Source of the DNA: Pomphorhynchus laevis
Taxonomy: Eukaryota; Acanthocephala; Palaeacanthocephala; Echinorhynchida; Pomphorhynchidae
Assembly (NCBI GenBank): GCA_012934845.2
Contig: WNNJ02000964.1
Span: 25,737-89,736 of the forward strand
Reading direction: 5' to 3'
Length of the DNA: 64,000 bases
Positions within the stretch are counted from its first letter, which is position 1. The number at the start of each line of letters is the position of its first letter. A program made the translations under genes and the position numbers. Of the stretch, positions 58,969 through 64,000 are shown in pieces. The notes beneath the pieces are model-generated. The model saw only the letters and a list, made by a program, of their open reading frames with translations. It was not told the DNA's origin and did not search any database.

Positions 58969-59410
58969 TATAAAGAATAAATTTAAACTCTTAAGTGGCA
59001 AATTTTTATGGATGGATAATAAATAATATACTTTGCATTAGAATAAGATACTAGATAGTTATTTCAGAGGAAATACATCATTAGCATGTATTTGGCCCCG
59101 CTGCTATGTTGGGTAGAGGAGTTAGGGGCCGAAACCTGATAGCATAGCAGTTCCTCCTGATGACCTCTAATTCTTATTCTGATACAACGTCTGTTATTTA
59201 TTAGTCAATTCATAAAAATGACGTTTATTTTAAATTTTATTTTTTATTTTTTATTTTTATTTTTATTTTTTAACTTGATTTAAATTATAGAAAATCTAAA
59301 AACAATTATTAATTTTATTATTTAATTATTAAATTTTGATTTAGCATTATTATGTTTTGTTTATTTTATAATTATATAACAATACATAGACTCAGTTAGC
59401 TGATTTAATT
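58969..59410 (+). repeat. 3' tail of the permuted PLE
   Basis: Short 3' UTR, then the block shared with 53,180-53,425, then AT-rich sequence ending CAGTTAGCTGATTT at about 59,408. It is the mirror of 52,517-53,163. I could not find a clear target duplication at the outer ends. Confidence 0.85.
59094..59156 (+). ncRNA. Candidate pseudoknotted RNA in the PLE tail
   Basis: Three interleaved complementary pairs: GGCCCC (59,094-59,099) with GGGGCC (59,125-59,130); CTGCTATG (59,101-59,108) with CATAGCAG (59,143-59,150); GAGGA (59,116-59,120) with TCCTC (59,152-59,156). The order A-B-C-A'-B'-C' makes pseudoknots. In the diverged inverse copy at 52,700-52,800 the first pair has changed to GCTTC/GAAGC and one G-C in the second has become A-T, so pairing is largely kept, with one B mismatch. 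A role as ribozyme or replication signal is inference. It does not fit the hammerhead core. Confidence 0.4.
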
Positions 59411-59639
59411 AGTCTACTCATTACTACAGTTTTATAAATCTTGAATTTATTTTTTACACAGATTATTAAAGATCAATAAAGATATTCCGACAAATATAAC
59501 CATTTTAATGTAAAATAAATGTTATATTTCCCAATATTTTTCGTTTAGAGTATCAAAATTATAATAACATTCCCTTTTTTGCGAATTGAAAATGTTTTCA
59601 CAAAACTTCTAAATGCCGAATTCTTCAATGTACAAATAT
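59411..59639. other. AT-rich spacer, nothing recognised
   Basis: No frame or repeat noticed. Confidence 0.4.
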
Positions 59640-59998
59640 GCCACCAAACACAGCCAGAAATTTTAATTATCGGTATGGTAGATACATTTTGCCCATCACT
59701 GGGTTGATACACGTTAATTGTTTCTGAAGGACACTATCATCTATGTTTGCTTTTATACATTCTTCTACAGCATGTACTGATGCCTCAAACACTTGAGTCA
59801 ACGTGTCTATAATTTTCTGAGTTTAATTGTTTGTACGCCTCTAATTTATAGTCATCATAATCCCAAACCACTGCCTCTTTGCTTTTATCTGCCTTCCTTA
59901 ACACCACGTTTTCGTTACATATTAGAGTCATAAGAGATTTAACATACCTTTAATTAAAATTACTATTACTGGCTGTGTTTGGTGGCATATTTGTATAT
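59632..59998. repeat. Inverted repeat around a PLE fragment
   Basis: ACAAATATGCCACCAAACAC (from 59,634) is inverse to GTGTTTGGTGGCATATTTGT near 59,976-59,996, with AATTTTAAT extensions on both sides. It suggests a foldback rearrangement in the minus-strand PLE. Confidence 0.8.
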
Positions 59999-60290
59999 TT
60001 AATAATATCCTGTGATTTGAAGAATCTATTATTTTCCAAGTCAGACATGCCATTTTCTTTAGGAAATGCTAATTGAGAAGTTTTTCTAAAAGATTTGAAT
60101 AGTTTTTGCCGATTAAACTCCCGGGGCACGGGACAGAAATCTAGTACCAAACTTAACGCTTCTATTTGTTTTGGTTTTAATGTAATTTTAGATATGTTTG
60201 TGACAAGTTGTTGCGTATTTATATTCGGAGATGGTATTTGTCTACGTTTATCAACAAAACGTCTATTTGGATAGTACATTATGCTCCTTA
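59640..60290 (-). pseudogene. Canonical PLE N-terminal fragment
   Basis: The minus-strand frame 60,279-59,950 has ITLKPKQIEALSLVLDFCPV, a pattern typical of the PLE region before the RT. After a frame change, 59,940-59,790 reads LICNENVVLRKADKSKEAVV followed by WDYDDYKLEAYKQLNSENY, parallel to NNVVICNADKGSKVVVWDRH in the plus-strand PLE. It ends at stops, and the catalytic RT motifs are missing. Confidence 0.75.
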
Positions 60291-60689
60291 ATTCATTTTC
60301 TGTAATTTGTTTTTGAAATTGAAATTTCTTTTTTTAATTTGATACATCGATTGTATTCACTGTGATCAATCGCAGAATGCGTAGTATTATGGATGTAGGC
60401 TCAGTACTTTCTAACAATTCTGGCAAGACTTAATTCTGCTTGATGTAGGATGGAATTCCATTGTTTCTTTAACATTTTTGAAATTGTATCTGGAACTTGA
60501 GACATATTGACCCCCATATTCTTTTGTATTTTAAGTCATTCGGTACCTTTCATTTAATTAAATATAAGTGAAGAAATTGAGTATGAGCACGAGCTCTAGC
60601 GTTTAAAATTGATAACAGGGTCTTTTGACAGACTCGAAGAATAATATAGGAATCAAAATCATTATAATAATTTGTTAACCGTCGCCTTT
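60291..60689. other. Spacer between PLE fragments
   Basis: Unassigned. It may be the 5' UTR of the minus-strand fragment. No clear frame. Confidence 0.35.
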
Positions 60690-61130
60690 GATCCATATTT
60701 CACACGGATTCAAACTGAAAATAAATTTAGAAAATTCGTTTAATACAAATTTATTAATAAAGGCTTTAAAAGCCAAGTTTAATACGCGTTTCGGAAAAAA
60801 TCCTTCTTCAGTCGTGCTCACGAACTCAAATCGTACGTTTATATACATTTTGCTGATTCAGCAAATCAGAAAGAATTCACGTCAGTCTGTAAGTGTTAAT
60901 CGTATTTAACCCGTTTTTAAATCTAACATCAACTGACCGACCCAGTAATTTTCAGTGTCTTTTCTACTTGAATCGTCTGGAAAGTTGCTCTGGATAATTT
61001 TAATTTTAAAACTGTGAGCTGTGTATTTTAACACGTGTTGGACGGCACTGTCATTATTTTCTTTCTTCGTTTTTATATTGGATCTTCTCAAATTACATCG
61101 AGAGCAATGCAACATCACTAAAATACAAAA
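60690..61130 (-). pseudogene. Canonical PLE C-terminal fragment and 3' UTR
   Basis: The minus frame 61,118-60,906 encodes NLRRSNIKTKKENNDSAVQHV and ends RKDTENYWVGQLMLDLKTG, the end of a GIY-YIG domain with the conserved Glu. It aligns with the end of the protein at 63,533 (AKRKRCEKYWIGQLM). The 3' UTR continues to about 60,700, with CTGAAGA at 60,811-60,805 and GAAA at 60,792-60,789. It lies upstream, in transcription order, of the N-terminal fragment at 60,290, the tandem arrangement often left by PLEs. Confidence 0.75.
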
Positions 61131-61345
61131 TCAAGGGCGAATTTAATTGTAGATCGAAGAACAAAATATATTTACTATAGTGTACAACGTATATAGTGTA
61201 CAAATTACGTATATTGGACAGACTAATATAATATATTTACTATAGTGTACAACTTACGTATATTGGACAGACTAGTGGATCTATAAATGTAGGAAATAAT
61301 TTGAGAAGATCCTATAAATCCTTTCGGCGATTGTTGGCCCTTACC
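61131..61345 (+). pseudogene. GIY-YIG scrap, short tandem repeats and an inverse scrap
   Basis: Two near-repeats, each of ATATATTTACTATAGTGTAC followed by ACGTATATTGGACAGACTA (about 61,168-61,275), lead to a plus-strand scrap TYIGQTSGSINVGNNLRRS. At 61,312-61,343 the DNA is instead the inverse of 63,312-63,343 (ATCCTTTCGGCGATTGTTGG), so an inverted piece of the same domain is joined here, just 5' of the PLE that follows. Confidence 0.65.
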
Positions 61346-63533
61346 CACAAGAATTTCAAAGACATACATTCGTGTCAAAATTAAAGTATACTGCTCGTAA
61401 ATGCATGGAGGACATAATCAATCCAACGGACAGATCACATGTGAAGGAGATCCTAAACAGAGAGATCGTTCGTCCTTACGTCAACGTCCAACCGAACGCA
61501 CACCGAGGGAAGAATTTCGGGAAGTCGAAACTAAGAGCACTGAATCAACTTAGAGCTAACAATAATGTCGTCATATGCAACGCAGACAAAGGAAGTAAAG
61601 TTGTGGTATGGGATCGACATGACTACAACGAGGAAGCACATAGACAGTTGGATTCAGCCGCATACGTGGAGATCAATGAGGATGAGCACAATCGTACCGT
61701 ACAATTGGTGGCGGAAGCAATCAAGGCATATTTCCCATCAAAAGTGGAAAGAGACAAACTACTTGTGAAAAACCCCACTCCAGGGAAGTTCTACATGTTA
61801 CCCAAAGTACACAAAGGCATAAATCCAATTCCGGGGCGCCCGATAATCAGTAATCGTGGTACAGCTACAGAAAAACTTTCGAGGTGGTTGCATGATCAAC
61901 TATACCCGGTACTCAAAACCACCCCCTCTTTTCTTTCAAGCACAGACCACTTTCTCACGTATTTGGAAGGAGTAAAACACGAAATGCAAGACTGCTTGGT
62001 GGCAACCATGGACGTAGTATCTTTGTTTACCTCCATAGACACTCAAAACGGAATAACAGCGATCCGACATATGACCACCTATCAGAACTGGACGCCTAAG
62101 CAAATTAATGATATCTGTGACTTCCTGACTGTATCCTGAACTCAAATACATTTAAGTTCAATGATCGATGGTACAAACAGATCACAGGAACGGCAATGGG
62201 TATACCTGTAGGACCCACTTACGCCGGCCTTTACGTAACATACGTCGAACAACGATTCTGGACGAGTCAACCATGTCAGCCGCTTATATGGAAAAGGTAC
62301 GTGGATGACATTTGTATAGCGTGGTCTGGTCCACTAACACATCTCGAGAGTCTGACGGCAGAACTAAATAGGACTAGCGAACTTCAGTTCACGATTGATT
62401 GTCCGGTAAATCAACAAGTACCGTTTCTGGACATCCTGATGTATCGCGATACGCATAACACATGGGAAACCAGAAGCTATGAGAAATTTGCAGGGATGAA
62501 ATCATACGTGCACGCAAGTAGTCTGACGGCAGAACTAAATAGGACTAGCGAACTTCAGTTCACGATTGATTGTCCGGTAAATCAACAAGTACCGTTTCTG
62601 GACATCCTGATGTATCGCGATACGCATAACACATGGGAAACCAGAAGCTATGAGAAATTTGCAGGGATGAAATCATACGTGCACGCAAGTAGTGGTCACA
62701 GCGCAACGACAAAAAGGATGATCTTACGCAATGAAGCAAGACGTATGAAAAAACTATGCTCTCTAAACTCAGATTTTGAGCGGAGTCTCACCGACTTATA
62801 TGCAAATTTCCGAAAGAGGGGTTACTCGCATCGACAGATTGAAACTCAATTTAATTATGTTCGACGAATAGATCGACGCGCATTACTGGAATCATCTGTC
62901 GATAGTGATCCACCCTTGAATGAATTCGACACTGTGTTCTTATACAATCCGCTATTTGACCCCTTACAGAGAATGTTTAACAGAGCTCTTCAACAGCTTG
63001 ATCCCGAGCTGAGAAATAAGGTTAAGAGACCACGTGTCCGGTTCAAAAATACGGAAAATTTAATGAGTATGATGAAGAGAACCCCCAGAATCAATAACTC
63101 GATAGAACAGGGAAGTGAAGCATGCGGAGACAGACGGTGTGCAAACTGTTCGGATATGACAAAAACTGCTGAATTTAAAAGCAAGGCTACTGGCTTAACC
63201 TATATTATCCACGGACATTTTACATGCAAATCCAAATGCATCATTTACGAACATCTCTGTTTAGACTGCTCCGCCCAATATATTGGTCAAACCAGTACCA
63301 AATATAATATAAGGGCCAACAATCGCCGAAAGGATTTGCGTAACAAGCGAACGGGAGCAGACGGCGCGGTTGCTCACTTGGTGGAGAATCCAGAACATCG
63401 GATGTCGACGACTATTATCGACGGCCCAATAGTAGACAACGCAAAGCGAAAACGCTGTGAAAAATATTGGATAGGTCAGTTGATGACTGATAGATCTTTA
63501 AATACCAATGACCATCCATTTAACGACCTATAA
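61346..63533 (+). pseudogene. Nearly complete canonical Penelope-like element protein, one frameshift
   Basis: Part 1 (open through 61,372-62,139) has NNVVICNADKGSKVVVWDRH, FYMLPKVHKGINPIPGRPII and motif A ATMDVVSLFTSI. One shift near 62,130 moves the frame; part 2 (to 63,533) continues with motif B TGTAMGIPVGPTYAGLY, motif C YVDDICIAW, the C-terminal linker Cys cluster (CGDRRCANC) and a GIY-YIG endonuclease: KCIIYEHLC, QYIGQT, a late Glu in CEKYWIGQLM. The domain order RT then endonuclease is the canonical one. An exact 57-residue duplication follows motif C. Apart from these two lesions the protein looks intact. Base composition is much less AT-rich than in the PLE at 56.3 kb, which suggests a different history. 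Confidence 0.9.
62350..62691 (+). repeat. Exact 171-bp tandem duplication inside the PLE RT
   Basis: 62,350-62,520 and 62,521-62,691 look identical, each starting GTCTGACGGCAGAAC and ending GCACGCAAGTA. As 171 is 57 codons, the frame is kept. It duplicates the part of the RT after motif C (SLTAELNRTSELQFTIDCPV and onward). Confidence 0.95.
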
Positions 63534-63750
63534 TAAACAATCGTCAAAATTTCAATTTGATAAAAATCAACGATTCTTCCGGAGCCAGGCTAGTCACACG
63601 TCAGCTTTCGTTCAGATAAATATTTTCTGTAATGTTGCAAATTTTGAAATTGTACAACAGCACTGAGGAAGGTCTAGTAAGGGACCGAAGATTGAGAAGG
63701 GAGAGTAGCCCGAAACGCCAAATAAATAAATTCGGCACTGCTTTTTTTGT
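63534..63750 (+). other. 3' UTR of the canonical PLE
   Basis: Contains CTGAGGA (63,663-63,669), a GGTC/GACC stem (63,671-63,686), GAAA (63,712-63,715) and AAATAAATAAA (63,720 on), which may include the polyadenylation signal. The minus-strand PLE has a similar CTGAAGA...GAAA order in its 3' UTR. Confidence 0.6.
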
Positions 63751-64000
63751 CAGGTCTTTCTAATTATTTTCAAAATTGTACGGACGAATTTCAATTTGCG
63801 AATCCCCAATGATTTCTGGTCTATAAACAATACCGATTTCTATATATACAGGAGAAGAAGAATCAAAATTACACTAGTAAGCGAATTAACATATTCAAAA
63901 CAATATATAAAATTACAAAATTATTTATAATTTATAAAATTATATCTATATATAATTTATAAAATTATATTAGTATTATATTATAGTATTATATATTATA
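63751..64000. other. AT-rich right edge
   Basis: TATATAATTTATAAAATTAT-type low-complexity sequence; no gene seen. Confidence 0.6.

Noticed and set aside
59094-59150. HDV-like ribozyme, because two helices are in P1-P2-P1'-P2' order
   Set aside because: The 16 bases between the second and third strands contain no C and cannot form a P3 stem, so the required nested fold is missing.
59130-59165. Hammerhead ribozyme in the permuted PLE tail (GAAAC and CTGATGA both present)
   Set aside because: The order is GAAA before CTGATGA and the flanks do not pair as stem II; the permuted arrangement also fails. Kept only as an unspecified structured RNA.

Overview
This window looks like repeat-rich animal nuclear DNA, most likely from an arthropod or another invertebrate. 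It is very AT-rich, has no bacterial-style operons, and is built almost entirely from transposable elements of animal-type families: APE-type non-LTR retrotransposons, a BED-finger hAT, a Tc1/mariner-like DD34E element and Penelope-like elements (PLEs). I see no rRNA, tRNA or CRISPR. The species cannot be named from the sequence alone.

Layout. 1-417 is the 3' end of a CR1/L2-like non-LTR element. 418-2037 is AT-rich DNA with a paralogue at 42.4-43.9 kb. 2038-4140 is a broken RTE-like element. From 3429 a block of about 14.87 kb is present twice in direct tandem (3429-18298 and 18299-33162), with the junction inside the RTE element. Each block carries a CR1-like fragment, a long inverted-repeat element, an N-terminally deleted Tc1/mariner-like element, a complete 4.0-kb Jockey/I-like non-LTR element (zinc-knuckle ORF1; endonuclease plus reverse transcriptase ORF2) and a 2.4-kb hAT element with a perfect 8-bp target duplication. 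A third, older and mosaic copy of the same region lies at about 42.4-52.1 kb. It lacks the CR1, Jockey/I-like and RTE insertions, so it supplies empty sites, and it keeps the complete Tc1/mariner-like element with terminal inverted repeats (TIRs) made of about ten 22-bp units.

33.2-38.6 kb holds minus-strand non-LTR relics and another CR1-like fragment. 38.6-42.3 kb is the only part that resembles non-transposon coding sequence: an intact unrecognised 230-aa-class reading frame on the minus strand, next to frame-broken coding-like stretches.

52.5-59.4 kb is organised around an uninterrupted 903-codon PLE whose GIY-YIG endonuclease is N-terminal to the reverse transcriptase (the permuted Naiad-type order). 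Its 3' tail recurs in inverted and direct orientation upstream and contains a pairing pattern that suggests a pseudoknotted RNA. 59.6-63.8 kb holds canonical PLEs with the endonuclease at the C terminus: minus-strand fragments in tandem order, then a nearly complete plus-strand copy with one frameshift and an exact 171-bp in-frame duplication.

The elements do not form a pathway. They are successive insertions whose order can partly be read from nesting and empty sites. The points of most interest are the intact permuted-domain PLE with its structured tail, the tandem-unit TIRs of the DD34E transposon, and the near-identical 14.87-kb tandem duplication, which could also be an assembly effect.
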